Of a stretch of DNA of 64,000 nucleotides, positions 34,967-44,247 are shown in pieces. Every line of letters begins with the position of its first letter. The first letter of the stretch is position 1. A program made the position numbers and the translations under genes. The notes beneath the pieces are model-generated. The model had not been told where the DNA came from and searched no databases. It was given only the letters and a program-made list of their open reading frames with translations. The DNA comes from Pseudoxanthomonas japonensis (lineage in GTDB: Bacteria; Pseudomonadota; Gammaproteobacteria; Xanthomonadales; Xanthomonadaceae): NCBI RefSeq assembly GCF_010093445.1, contig NZ_PDWW01000002.1, forward strand, positions 124,001-188,000, read 5' to 3'.

Positions 34967-36089
34967 GGTGGCTTCTCCGTGTCAGGGCGAGGTCGGTCAG
35001 CAGGGCATCGAAGTCGGCGGCCACGCGGTCGGGGTGCAGGTCGCGCATTGCCGCGCTGGCGGCGTCGCCTTGGCTCCGTCGCAACGTGGCGTCCGTGGCC
35101 AGCCGCAGCGCGGCGGCGAGGAAGTCGTCATCGGTTTCCACCGCCGCGCCGTGCACGCCGTCGACCAGATGCTCGCGCGCGGCGCCGTAGTTGAACGCCA
35201 CCGTCGGCACGCCGCTGGCCATCGCTTCCAGGGTGACGTTGCCGAAGGTTTCGCTGCGGCTGGAGAACAGGAACAGGTCGCCGCTGGCGAAGTGCCGCGC
35301 CAGCGCTTCGCCGCGCTGCACGCCGCAGAACAGGAAGTCCGGGTGTTCCTGCGCCAGCCGCTCGCGTACCGGGCCGTCGCCGACCCACACGAACTTGGCG
35401 CTCGGCTGCGTCTGCTGGATCGCGCGGAACGCGCGGACCGACAGTTCCAGGTTCTTTTCCGCGGCGATGCGACCGACGTAGATCACCGCGATGTCGTCCG
35501 GACCGAGTCCCCACTCGGCGCGCAATGCGTCGTCGCGTTGCGAGGGATTGAAATGGCGCGCATCGACCGCGCGCGCCAACCGCACCACGCGATGGAATCC
35601 CTGCGACTGCAGGAACTCCGCCAGTTCGCGCGTCGGCACCAGCGTCGCATCGGCGCCGTTGTGGAAGTGGCGCATCCAGCGCAGCGCAGTGTGCTGCAGG
35701 AAGCGCACGCCGTAGTCGCGCATGTAGTCGTCGAAACGGGTGTGGAAGCCGGTGGCCACCGGGATGCCCAGCCGACGCGCCGCGCGCAGCGCCGACCAGC
35801 CGAGGGGGCCTTCCGTGGCCACGTAGATCGCATCCGGCGGTGAAGCCTTCCACTGCGACATCAGGCGTCGCGTCGCGGGCAGGCCGAACTTCAGTCCCGG
35901 ATAGCGGGGCAGGCTGGCACCGCGGACCAGCAGGGTGTCGTCGATCGCTGCTTCGTCGCCGGCCTGGCGTGGGCGGACGACGGGAACGTCGTGGCCGCGC
36001 TGGCGCAGGCCGGCCTCCAGTCCCTGCACGGTCAGGGCCACCCCGTTCACTTCCGGCGGATAGGTCTCGGTGACGATGGCAAAGCGCAT
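34944..36089 (-). CDS. Glycosyltransferase family 4 (MgtA/PimB-like)
   Basis: 381 residues, GT-B fold. N-terminal MRFAIVTETYPPEVNGVALT contains the acceptor-side glycine loop. Donor-side motifs: VIYVGRIAAEKNLELSVRAF and SRSETFGNVTLEAMASG with the E-x7-E pattern. Related to mannosyl/glycosyl transferases that decorate lipids such as diacylglycerol or phosphatidylinositol. Coupling to a PAP2 phosphatase, which could supply diacylglycerol, suggests glycolipid synthesis. A degenerate Pho box lies 60 bp upstream. Start taken at 36089; four further in-frame codons upstream are unlikely. Confidence 0.85.
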   Translation of the reverse strand: MRFAIVTETYPPEVNGVALTVQGLEAGLRQRGHDVPVVRPRQAGDEAAIDDTLLVRGASLPRYPGLKFGLPATRRLMSQWKASPPDAIYVATEGPLGWSALRAARRLGIPVATGFHTRFDDYMRDYGVRFLQHTALRWMRHFHNGADATLVPTRELAEFLQSQGFHRVVRLARAVDARHFNPSQRDDALRAEWGLGPDDIAVIYVGRIAAEKNLELSVRAFRAIQQTQPSAKFVWVGDGPVRERLAQEHPDFLFCGVQRGEALARHFASGDLFLFSSRSETFGNVTLEAMASGVPTVAFNYGAAREHLVDGVHGAAVETDDDFLAAALRLATDATLRRSQGDAASAAMRDLHPDRVAADFDALLTDLALTRRSHHASAAAA

Positions 36090-36148
36090 GCGCGACTCCA
36101 CGTTTTGCGCATGCTGGGCGTGCGAGGTGTCGCACGTGTGTCGATTGG

Positions 36149-36166
36149 GTGACCGCAGGATGACGG
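36149..36166 (-). promoter_or_regulatory. Candidate Pho box upstream of the glycosyltransferase
   Basis: On the leftward strand: CCGTCAT-CCTG-CGGTCAC. Two 7-base repeats, each one mismatch from CTGTCAT/CTGTCAC, with the four-base spacing of PhoB sites. Correctly oriented, 59 bp before the ATG. Weaker than the box before phoB. Confidence 0.4.
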
Positions 36167-36229
36167 TGTGTAAGGCGACACGGTTCTGTTCATGCCCACC
36201 AGCCGGCGGAGGTCATCAGGCGCGAGACA

Positions 36230-36442
36230 TCAGCCGTTCTTCGCCCGCAGGTAGGCGACCAGCGCGTTCGCATGGCCGTGGCCCAGCTTGTGTTCGTTCT
36301 TGAGGAAGGCCACCTGCTCCATGTGCTTCAGGTCCTTCACCGTCTCCAGCACGCCGAACCAGTGTGCGACGGGCTTGCCGTAGGTCTTTTCGATGGATGG
36401 GAAGTAGGAGGCGGGGCCTTTGACGGGCGGCGGGGTGGTCAT
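36230..36442 (-). CDS. DUF4287 domain-containing small protein
   Basis: 70 residues forming a single DUF4287 domain: YFPSIEKTYGKPVAHWF, then LKHMEQVAFLKNEHKLGHGHANALV. No signal peptide. Function not established. Its ATG overlaps the stop of the upstream secreted-protein gene. Confidence 0.88.
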   Translation of the reverse strand: MTTPPPVKGPASYFPSIEKTYGKPVAHWFGVLETVKDLKHMEQVAFLKNEHKLGHGHANALVAYLRAKNG

Positions 36443-36957
36443 GGTGTGCGCTCCGGTGCCGTCGGCAAATGCAGGTTGAAGGTGTTGCGGAAGACCACCA
36501 CGCCCTCGTGCGAGCAGGTCATCGTGTCGACGACCACCGCATCGTCCGGTTCCCGCACCGCGAACACGTAGTACATCGGATTGAAGAAATGCCCTTGTCT
36601 TCCTTTCAGCGGGATGTCGAACGTGCTGGAGGTGACGTTCTCTGCGATGATTTCGCGGGGATTTCCGGGGGAGGTAGGCCTGGAGTTCTCCGCTACGCAG
36701 TGCAGCACCGTTCGATCGGTGTCAGCGCGGTAATCGAACGAGAATCCAAACCAGCTGCAGTGCCGGGGCGCGCCGTTGTAGGTGCAGCGTCCCTGATCGG
36801 TGACCAGGATGTCCCGCGTTTCGTGGCATACCCATCCTTCCGGTTTCCCGTCCGCTGCGGGGTTCCTGCAGACGAGTCCTGCCTTCACCTTCGTGATGTC
36901 GACGGCCTGGCTCGGCAGGGCCAGCAGGAAAAGGCTGAAGATCAGGATGAGACGCAT
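36439..36957 (-). CDS. Secreted six-cysteine protein of unknown function
   Basis: 172 residues. Signal peptide MRLILIFSLFLLALPSQA, cleaved near residue 18. The mature part contains six cysteines (30, 44, 58, 67, 87, 148), suggesting three disulfides in a periplasmic or secreted fold. Two aromatic-rich stretches (CSWFGFSFDYRAD; HFFNPMYYVFAV) look like beta strands. No domain recognised. Overlaps the DUF4287 gene by four bases (ATGA), so translation is coupled. The longer frame to 37161 is unsupported. Confidence 0.8.
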   Translation of the reverse strand: MRLILIFSLFLLALPSQAVDITKVKAGLVCRNPAADGKPEGWVCHETRDILVTDQGRCTYNGAPRHCSWFGFSFDYRADTDRTVLHCVAENSRPTSPGNPREIIAENVTSSTFDIPLKGRQGHFFNPMYYVFAVREPDDAVVVDTMTCSHEGVVVFRNTFNLHLPTAPERTP

Positions 36958-36992
36958 GCAAGGTCCTTTTGCGGTGCAGATATGGAAGAGGG

Positions 36993-37427
36993 TCACGTGG
37001 GCGTGGAAACGGCGGTTGGTTTCCGCGCCACCAACCGATGTCCCAGCCATGCCATCGGCAGGTAGGCGAACACCAGGTCCACCACGGTGAACCACACCGG
37101 CGAGGGCAGCAGGGCGACGGCGGCGATGCCGCCCAGCAGGAAGCAGGCCCCGACCACCCATGCGGGTCCGCGGGTCCGCCCGGGCGTGATCAGCGTGGCG
37201 ACCAGGGCGCCGACCAGCGTGCCCACCGCGTGTGCAAGGAAGGGGAACAGGAAATGCCGGGGCTCGAACAGCGGCATCGCCGCCTTCAGGCCCTCGGTCG
37301 TCGTGGTGTCGACGCCGGCGGGCGGTGGGATGACGTGGCCCCCCAGCGTGATCAACGCCATGTTGGCGACGCTGCCGATCACTACCCCGACGACGACCGC
37401 CAGGATCAGACGGAACACACGGTTCAT
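36993..37427 (-). CDS. Four-segment membrane protein of unknown function
   Basis: 144 residues. Hydrophobic segments at about 5-24, 56-74, 84-102 and 108-128. A loop with FEPRHFLFPFLAHAVGTL contains conserved-looking His residues. No recognised domain. GGAGG lies seven bases before the ATG, which fixes the start. A -10-like TATAGT is visible upstream on this strand but no matching -35. Confidence 0.8.
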   Translation of the reverse strand: MNRVFRLILAVVVGVVIGSVANMALITLGGHVIPPPAGVDTTTTEGLKAAMPLFEPRHFLFPFLAHAVGTLVGALVATLITPGRTRGPAWVVGACFLLGGIAAVALLPSPVWFTVVDLVFAYLPMAWLGHRLVARKPTAVSTPT

Positions 37428-37567
37428 GACAACCTCCGGCAAGCAGGCGAGGGACGGTCCGTCGGCGTGGGGCCAGCCGTGACGGTGATGACTATAGCGG
37501 AGCCCCGCCCGCGCCGCAGATGCAACACCGGCCAGTAACGCCATGGCGAATGCAACTCTCGCGGCGA

Positions 37568-37933
37568 TCACACCCATACATCGTTCTCGGCCGTGTAGGC
37601 GCCGCCCGCATCGCCGGTATTCACCACGCCGCGCGGCTCCACCAGCATGATGCTGCATTCGTCGACGGCCACGGGCCGGTGCTCGACACCTCCGGGCACC
37701 ACGTACATCTCGCCGGCCGACAGCGGAACGGCCTTGTCGCGGAACTCGAGCACCAGCGAGCCTTCGATCACGATGAAGACCTCGTCGGTATCCGCATGCG
37801 CATGCCAGACGAACTCGCCCTGCACCTTGGCCAGCTTGAACTGGTAGTCGTTCATCTCAGCGATCACGCGTGGCGACCAGTGGTCCGTGAAGCGGGCCAG
37901 TTTGTCTTTCAGGTTGATGGCGAAATCCGACAT
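37568..37933 (-). CDS. Single-domain cupin protein
   Basis: 121 residues. The metal site is [19 protein letters not shown] (His, His, Glu) with a later His in [10 protein letters not shown]. Start at 37933 ([12 protein letters not shown]); the frame upstream is not conserved in type. Small cytoplasmic cupins of this kind include isomerases and dioxygenases; the reaction is unknown. Lies 52 bp after the aldo-keto reductase gene on the same strand. Confidence 0.87.
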   Translation of the reverse strand: MSDFAINLKDKLARFTDHWSPRVIAEMNDYQFKLAKVQGEFVWHAHADTDEVFIVIEGSLVLEFRDKAVPLSAGEMYVVPGGVEHRPVAVDECSIMLVEPRGVVNTGDAGGAYTAENDVWV

Positions 37934-37985
37934 GAAGGTCTCATCGTGTGTTGTGGGGGCGCGGGAAGTTCGGGGCAGCCTCTGA

Positions 37986-38954
37986 TCACGGCACACGATC
38001 GCCGCGCGCCGCTGTAAACAACGCATACCACTCCTCGCGGCTCAGGGTGATGCCATCGGCCGCGCAGCAGGCCGCGAGCCTGACCGGGTCGGTGGTGCCG
38101 ACGATTGGCTGGATGCCGGCGGGGTGGCGCAGCAGCCAGGCGAGCTGGATCGCCTCCGGCGTCACGCCGTTCTCTTCCGCCAGTTGGCGCAACAGCGTGG
38201 ATGTGGTGCGGATCACCGGATCGGCGAAGTCCGACGTGGTGGCGAGCTTGCCGCCCGCCAGCGGCGACCATGCCTGCACGCGGATGTCGTGCAGGCGGCA
38301 GTAGTCCAGCGTGCCGGCGGCCGAGGCGTAGACATGCCCGGTGGTGTTGGCGACCACGCCGTCGTCGATCAGGTGATGATGCAACAGACTGACCTCCACC
38401 TGGTTCGCCACCAGTGGCTGCCGCACATGACGGCGCAGCAACTCGATCTGTCCAGCCGTGTGGTTGCTGACGCCGAAGTGGCGCACCTTGCCGGCAGCAT
38501 GCAGGTCGTCGAACGCACGGGCGACTTCTTCCGGTTCCACCAGCGCATCGGGACGGTGCAAAAGCAGCACGTCCAGGCGGTCGACGCCGAGTCGCGCCAG
38601 GCTGCCGTCGACCGACGCCACGATATGCGCATGGCTGAAGTCGTAGCGACCCGGTGTACCAGGCGGATCGTCGGCGAAGCGGATGCCGCATTTCGACTGC
38701 AGCACCATGCGCTCGCGCAGGCCGGGCGAGGCGCGCAGCACGTCACCAAAGATCCGCTCGGACTTGCCGCGCGCATAGATGTCGGCGTGGTCGAACAGCG
38801 TGATGCCGCCGGCCAGCGCGGTTTCCACCAGCCGTTGCGCCTGGCGCAGCTCGTCCGCGGTGACCGGCGTGGCGTCCCAGGCGCGGCTGAGCTGCATGCA
38901 GCCGTAGGCGATGCGCGACGCGGGCAGGCCGTCGCCTAGGAGGTAGATCTTCAT
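37986..38954 (-). CDS. Aldo/keto reductase (YdhF-like)
   Basis: 322 residues. Tetrad residues are seen in [13 protein letters not shown] (Asp and Tyr), the Lys of LQSKCGIRF and the His of LLLHRPDAL. The NADPH site is near the C-terminus in [11 protein letters not shown]. The FDHADIY signature and '[11 protein letters not shown]' place it with YdhF-type oxidoreductases. Substrate unknown. Confidence 0.9.
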   Translation of the reverse strand: MKIYLLGDGLPASRIAYGCMQLSRAWDATPVTADELRQAQRLVETALAGGITLFDHADIYARGKSERIFGDVLRASPGLRERMVLQSKCGIRFADDPPGTPGRYDFSHAHIVASVDGSLARLGVDRLDVLLLHRPDALVEPEEVARAFDDLHAAGKVRHFGVSNHTAGQIELLRRHVRQPLVANQVEVSLLHHHLIDDGVVANTTGHVYASAAGTLDYCRLHDIRVQAWSPLAGGKLATTSDFADPVIRTTSTLLRQLAEENGVTPEAIQLAWLLRHPAGIQPIVGTTDPVRLAACCAADGITLSREEWYALFTAARGDRVP

Positions 38955-39005
38955 CGTGGGGTCGAGGATTCCTGAGAGGGCATCATGATAGGCCCGCGAC
39001 GCGGA

Positions 39006-40262
39006 TCAGTAGCGTCGCCGCTCCGCGGCCAGCCGGCGGGCGAGCGCGTCGGCTTCGAGCGGACGCGCCAGGTGGTAGCCCTGCACGTCGTCTACGCCGA
39101 GCGCCTGCAGCGCGGACAGCTCGGTCGCCGTCTCCACGCCTTCGGCCACCACGTGCGACTGCGTCTGGCGGGCGAACTCGATCAGCGCGGCGGCGAGCGC
39201 ACGCCGCGGCGAGTCGCTGTCGATGTCGCGGGTGAGGCTAAGGTCGAGCTTGATGATGTCGGGATGTATGGCCAGTACGTGCCGCATGCTGGCGTACCCG
39301 GCGCCCGCATCGTCCACTGCGATCCGCACGCCCGCCGCGCGCAGTGGAACGAGCCGTTCGTTGAGCAGCTTGTAGTCATCGACCAGGGAATGCTCGGTGA
39401 TCTCCAGCACCACGCGGTGCGGATCCAGATCGTCGATGTAGCCGTCGATGCCGCCGCTGATGATCGTCTGCGGCGATACGTTCAAAGCCACATAGAAGTC
39501 GCCCTCGACACCGCGCAAGCCGTCCAGGGCGGACAGGATGGCGTTGAGTTCCAGGCGCACCCCCAGGCCGATCTCGCGCGCTTCGGCGAACCACACGTCC
39601 GGCGTGCGGCGCGGTTCCAGCTCGAAGCGCGACAGGCATTCCACGCCGACGATGCGGCGCGCGCTGCTGCGGTAGATCGGCTGGTAGACCATGTGCGGCT
39701 GACCCATCTCCAATACCGAGGTGATGCGGGCCACCTTTTCCTCGTGTGCCTGCACCGCATCCAGGTCGCCGTCGATCTGGTAGGCCAGCAGGTCCGCGAA
39801 GGCCCGCATCATGTGCAGGTCGCGCTGGCCCAGGGACAGGTTGGACGCCAGGCTGAAACAGCAGAAGGTGCCGTAGACGCGGCCATCGCGCAGCTGGATG
39901 GGCACGCTGAGGTGCGAGCCGATCGGAACGCGCTGCGTTTCCGGAATGCATTCGAGCGCGGGAACGGCGGCGGTGTCGGGAATCAGCTGCGGAATGCTGC
40001 CCTCGACCACGCGCATGCAGTAGCCCTCGTCGAGCGGACTGGAGTCGCCTGGCCGGATCGGCGCACGGTCGAGGCGGGTGACGACGTGCCGGAACACGCG
40101 GTGGCTGCCATGGAATTCGCTGACGAAGGCCACGTCCATGTCGAGGTGGCGGCGCACCGCATCCAGCAGGCGGTCGACGTTGCGTGCGATGGCGACGGCA
40201 CCCGGGCCGCCTTCGAGCCAGGCATCGGTCAATGCGTCTTCCGGTTTCCTACTGTCGATCAC
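39006..40262 (-). CDS. GAF-EAL protein (cyclic di-GMP phosphodiesterase)
   Basis: 418 residues from a GTG at 40262, chosen because AGGAGGA lies just upstream; there is no good ATG. GAF domain about 25-165, then EAL domain about 185-415. The EAL signature is ECL (208-210), but the catalytic residues remain: NVSPQT at 261, LEITE at 286, DDAGAGYASM at 317, KLDLSLT at 338 and AEGVET at 373. Expected to hydrolyse cyclic di-GMP when the GAF domain binds its ligand. The 284 bp upstream to ppx contain no gene. Confidence 0.9.
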   Translation of the reverse strand: MIDSRKPEDALTDAWLEGGPGAVAIARNVDRLLDAVRRHLDMDVAFVSEFHGSHRVFRHVVTRLDRAPIRPGDSSPLDEGYCMRVVEGSIPQLIPDTAAVPALECIPETQRVPIGSHLSVPIQLRDGRVYGTFCCFSLASNLSLGQRDLHMMRAFADLLAYQIDGDLDAVQAHEEKVARITSVLEMGQPHMVYQPIYRSSARRIVGVECLSRFELEPRRTPDVWFAEAREIGLGVRLELNAILSALDGLRGVEGDFYVALNVSPQTIISGGIDGYIDDLDPHRVVLEITEHSLVDDYKLLNERLVPLRAAGVRIAVDDAGAGYASMRHVLAIHPDIIKLDLSLTRDIDSDSPRRALAAALIEFARQTQSHVVAEGVETATELSALQALGVDDVQGYHLARPLEADALARRLAAERRRY

Positions 40263-40546
40263 GGGCTTCCTCCTGAAGGCGGGTACGCGATGGATAGTCG
40301 GCCACCGGTTCCGCTCCCGCCGCGGAGGCGGTCGGGGAGGCTGGCGTGGGGCAAGTCGGGTAAACCACGCCGCAGGACCGGGGCAGGCCGAGTGTAACCT
40401 CAAGTCACAGTTGGGGGAGTGCGCTTGGCGCCACCCGCTGAACTGGACGTCGGTGCGATGGTCTTCGGCCTGCGAAGCGGTATCGTTGCGCAGCCAATCG
40501 AGATGTCGTTATGCCGCCACGTCGATGGTGCTGGCGACCTGCAGCG

Positions 40547-42076
40547 CTATGCCACGAACGGCTTGAACGCGACGCCAAGGCCCTGCATGTCGTCCGGCTC
40601 GCCGACCAGGTCGGAGCGGAGCAGGGGGCGCGAGTCGATCCACTTCTTGCTGACCACCAGGTCCAGGCGATCGTCGCTGGCGGTGGCGTCCAGGCGCGGG
40701 ATGGCCTCCGCGTCGTGCGAGCGGTGCAGCAGCACGGCCAGGCGCAGCAGCGCGGCCTTGCGCTTGGCGCCCAGCAGCAGGCGGTCGGGCAGGGCGTCGA
40801 ACGCGGTCTTAGGGACCCCGCGGCGGTGCGTACGTACGAGCGCGGAGAGCACCTGCTGCTCCTGCCGGGAGAAGCCCTCGATGTCCGAATGTTCGAGCAG
40901 ATAGGCACCGTGCACGTGGTACTGGCTGTGCGCGATGGCCAGGCCGATCTCGTGCAGGCGCGCGGCCCAGCCGAGCATGCGGGCATCATCGTCGTCCAGG
41001 CCCCAGCTGTGCTCGACCTGTTCGAACAGGCGCATCGCGGTGGCTTCCACGCGCGCGGCCTGGAACTCGTCGATGCCGTAGCGCTGCATCAGCGCGGCGG
41101 TGGACAGGTCGCGCGGATCGTTGTCGCTGCCGCGGCCCAGCATGTCGTACAGGATGCCTTCGCGCATCGCCGCCTTGCTGACCATGAGCCGCTGCAGCCC
41201 CAACGCCTCGAACGCCGCTTCCAGCACCAGTACGCCACCGGCGATGATGGGACGACGATCATTGGAAAGGCCGGGCAGCTCGATGTCCTCGATGCGGTCC
41301 GCTTGCAAGAGCTTGTCGCGCACCTGCGGCAGCGCCTCGGCGGTCACCGCACCCTTGGTGAGCTTCATCGCTGCGCAGATCTCGCCGATGACCTTGGCCG
41401 TGCCGGACGAACCGATGGCCTCCTGCCAGCCGAGATTGCGGTAGACGCCGGCGAACTGCTGGAACTCCGCGCCGATCTCGGTCAGCGCTTCCTTCCAGCG
41501 CTTGCGCGAGAGCTTGCCGCCGGGGAAGAAACGACGCGTGCTGGCGATGCAGCCGGCCTGCAGGCTTTCGCGTTCCAGCGTCTCGAAGCCGCGGCCGATG
41601 ATGAATTCCGTCGAGCCACCGCCGATGTCGATGACCAGGCGGCGCTGGCTCGTCTTCGGTGGCTGCGCGTGCGCCACGCCCAGGTAGATCAGGCGGGCCT
41701 CTTCGCGGCCGGACACGACTTCGATCGGTTTGCCGAGCGCGGCCTCCGCCGCGGCCAGGAAATCCTGCGGATCGCGCAGCTGGCGCACGGTGTTGGTGGC
41801 CAGCGCACGCACGCGCGCACCGGGAATATCGCGGATGCGCTGGCCGAAGCGCGACAGGCAGTCGAGCGCGCGTTGCCGCGCCGCGGTGGACAGGCCGCCC
41901 TTGCCGTCCAGGCCATCGGCCATGCGCACGGTTTCGCGCAGGCGGTCGACCACGCGCAACTGGCCGAGCAGCGAACGCGCGACGATCATGTGGAAACTGT
42001 TGGAGCCCAGGTCGATCGCGGCCAACAGGTCTCCGTCCTGGAGCGGCGGAGAAGTGGGGGAGGTCAGGGGCGCCAT
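40547..42076 (-). CDS. ppx: Exopolyphosphatase
   Basis: 509 residues. Actin-like ATPase fold: AAIDLGSNSFHMIV phosphate loop, NTVRQLRDPQDFL, VSGREEARLIYLG, then VIDIGGGSTEFIIG, followed by the C-terminal HD-like domain (WAARLHEIGLAI). Degrades polyphosphate from its ends; may also hydrolyse pppGpp. Transcribed after ppk on the same strand with an 83-bp gap. Its own promoter is not obvious. Confidence 0.95.
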   Translation of the reverse strand: MAPLTSPTSPPLQDGDLLAAIDLGSNSFHMIVARSLLGQLRVVDRLRETVRMADGLDGKGGLSTAARQRALDCLSRFGQRIRDIPGARVRALATNTVRQLRDPQDFLAAAEAALGKPIEVVSGREEARLIYLGVAHAQPPKTSQRRLVIDIGGGSTEFIIGRGFETLERESLQAGCIASTRRFFPGGKLSRKRWKEALTEIGAEFQQFAGVYRNLGWQEAIGSSGTAKVIGEICAAMKLTKGAVTAEALPQVRDKLLQADRIEDIELPGLSNDRRPIIAGGVLVLEAAFEALGLQRLMVSKAAMREGILYDMLGRGSDNDPRDLSTAALMQRYGIDEFQAARVEATAMRLFEQVEHSWGLDDDDARMLGWAARLHEIGLAIAHSQYHVHGAYLLEHSDIEGFSRQEQQVLSALVRTHRRGVPKTAFDALPDRLLLGAKRKAALLRLAVLLHRSHDAEAIPRLDATASDDRLDLVVSKKWIDSRPLLRSDLVGEPDDMQGLGVAFKPFVA

Positions 42077-42159
42077 GCGACAAGTCTAGCCAATGGCGTC
42101 GCGCATTGCTTCACCGGGATGACACGCTGCGCCATCGCGCCGTGCGTCCATTGGTCGCA

Positions 42160-44247
42160 TCACACCTTCGCCAGCAACGTGGCCTGTGCCGAATGCGGCG
42201 TGTCGTCGCCGGGGGTCAATTTGAGGTAGCTGCCGTCGGCCTGCAGTTCCCAGGCATTGCAGTTGTCGTCCAGGTAGTTCTGCAGGCCCTCCTTGAACAC
42301 GCGCGCGGCGAGGTCCTTGTCGAGGATCGGGAAGCAGGTTTCCACGCGATGCAGCAGGTTGCGTTCCAGCCAGTCGGCGCTGGCGCAGTACAGCTCCGGC
42401 GCGCCATCGTTGCCGAACCAGTAGAGCCGGCTGTGTTCGAGGAAGCGTCCGACGATGGAGCGCACGCGGATGTTGTCGGAGATGCCGGGGACACCCGGCC
42501 GCAGCGCACAGGCGCCGCGCACGATCAGGTCGATCCGCACGCCGACCTGCGACGCCGCGTACAGCGCCCGGATGATGCGCGGTTCGTTGATGGCGTTGAT
42601 CTTGGCGATGATGCGCGCCGGCTTGCCGGCCCTGGCGAGCTTGGCCTCGCGCTCAATCTTCTTGATCAGGCCCGGGTGCAGGGTGAAGGGCGATTGCAGC
42701 AGGCGCTTGAGCTTGGTCGTGGGCGCCAGGCCGGACAACTGCTGGAAGAGCAGGTGCACGTCGTTGCCGATGTCCTGGTCGGCGGTGATCAGGCCGATGT
42801 CGGTGTACGCGCGCGCGGTGCCGCTGTGGTAGTTGCCGGTGCCCAGGTGCACGTAGCGGCGCAGCTTGCGGCCCTCGCGCCGCACGATCAGCAGCATCTT
42901 GGCGTGCGTCTTGTAGCCGACGACGCCGTACACGACCTGCGCGCCGGCTTCCTGCAAGCGGTCGGCGACGCCGAGGTTGGCGTCCTCGTCGAAGCGCGCA
43001 CGCAGTTCCACCACCACGGTCACGTCCTTGCCGTTGCGCGCGGCCTGCACCAGCGCTTCGACGATGGCCGAATCCTTGCCGGTGCGGTACAGCGTCTGCT
43101 TGATCGCCAGCACGTCGGGATCCACCGCTGCCTGCTTGATGAGTTCCAGCACGGCGGCGAACGAGTCGAAGGGGTGGTGCAGCAACACGTCGTCGTCGGC
43201 CACCTTCTCGAAGATCGCCTCGCTGTCGCGTAGCGTGCGCGGGGTGAAGGCGGGGTATTTCAGTTCGGGGCGCTGCACCAGGTCGTAGACCTGGATGACG
43301 CGGTTGAGGTTGACCGGGCCGTTGATCGGGTACACCGCGTTGTCGGGCAGCGCGAAGTTCTGCAGCAGCTGGCGCACGATGGGCTTGGGGCAGTCGTGCG
43401 CGATCTCCAGCCGCACCGCGGGACGGTAGCCGCGGCCGACGAGTTCGTCGCGCAACGCCAGTGCCAGGTTCTCCACTTCCTCCTCATCGACCACCACTTC
43501 GGAGTTGCGGGTCACGCGGAACTGGTAGGAACCCTTCACTTCCATTCCCGGGAACAGTTCGTCCACGAACACCGACAGCACCGACGACAGCAGCACGAAG
43601 TCGTTCTCGCCACCGGACACGCGCTGCGGCAGGTGGATGATGCGCGGTAGCGAGCGCGGCGCGCGCACGATGGCCAGGTGCCCGGCGCGGCCGAACGCGT
43701 CCTTGCCCTTCAACACCACCACGATGTTGAGCGACTTGTTGAGGATCTTCGGGAACGGGTGCGCCGGATCCAGGCCGAGCGGCGACAGCACCGGCATGAT
43801 CTCGTTGCGGAAGTAGGCGCGCAGCCAGCGCGTCTGCCGCGCGTTCCAGCTGTCCCGGCCGAACACGCGCACGCCGGCCTCGGCCAGGCCGGGGCGCAGC
43901 ACGTCGTTCCAGCACTTGTACTGCGCGTCGACCAGTTCGGCGGCGCGATCGTGGATCTTGTTGAGCACGGTGGCCGGACTCATGCCGTCCGCGCCGGGCG
44001 GCAGGCCGAAATCGAGCGCATGCCGCACTGTGGCGGCGCGGATCTCGAAGAACTCGTCGAGGTTGGTGCAGGAGATGCAGAGGAAGCGCAGGCGCTCCAG
44101 CAGCGGCACCGAGGGATCCTGCGCCTGCGCCAGCACGCGGAAGTTGAAGTCCAGCTGGGACAGCTCGCGGTTGAGGTAGAGCGCCGGGTCGCGCAGGGCG
44201 TCTTCGCCGGTGGCAGTGGCGGGCGTCGTGTCCAGGGCGGCGTTCAT
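42160..44247 (-). CDS. ppk1: Polyphosphate kinase 1
   Basis: 695 residues. N-terminal NRELSQLDFNFRVLAQA, and the catalytic core with YVHLGTGNYHSGTARAYTDIGL, containing the His that is phosphorylated, and the later TCFPILDKDLA region. Makes polyphosphate from ATP reversibly. The ATG at 44247 overlaps the phoR stop (ATGA), so it is translated with phoR. The reading frame is open upstream through phoR, but that is shadow, not extension. Confidence 0.95.
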   Translation of the reverse strand: MNAALDTTPATATGEDALRDPALYLNRELSQLDFNFRVLAQAQDPSVPLLERLRFLCISCTNLDEFFEIRAATVRHALDFGLPPGADGMSPATVLNKIHDRAAELVDAQYKCWNDVLRPGLAEAGVRVFGRDSWNARQTRWLRAYFRNEIMPVLSPLGLDPAHPFPKILNKSLNIVVVLKGKDAFGRAGHLAIVRAPRSLPRIIHLPQRVSGGENDFVLLSSVLSVFVDELFPGMEVKGSYQFRVTRNSEVVVDEEEVENLALALRDELVGRGYRPAVRLEIAHDCPKPIVRQLLQNFALPDNAVYPINGPVNLNRVIQVYDLVQRPELKYPAFTPRTLRDSEAIFEKVADDDVLLHHPFDSFAAVLELIKQAAVDPDVLAIKQTLYRTGKDSAIVEALVQAARNGKDVTVVVELRARFDEDANLGVADRLQEAGAQVVYGVVGYKTHAKMLLIVRREGRKLRRYVHLGTGNYHSGTARAYTDIGLITADQDIGNDVHLLFQQLSGLAPTTKLKRLLQSPFTLHPGLIKKIEREAKLARAGKPARIIAKINAINEPRIIRALYAASQVGVRIDLIVRGACALRPGVPGISDNIRVRSIVGRFLEHSRLYWFGNDGAPELYCASADWLERNLLHRVETCFPILDKDLAARVFKEGLQNYLDDNCNAWELQADGSYLKLTPGDDTPHSAQATLLAKV

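Noticed and set aside
40263-40546. Possible small gene between ppx and the GAF-EAL gene
   Set aside because: Short frames there have no plausible start site or composition; the stretch appears to be plain intergenic sequence.
42077-42159. Pho box before ppx
   Set aside because: Only one half-site (GTGTCAT) is seen; the position where the second repeat should lie does not match.
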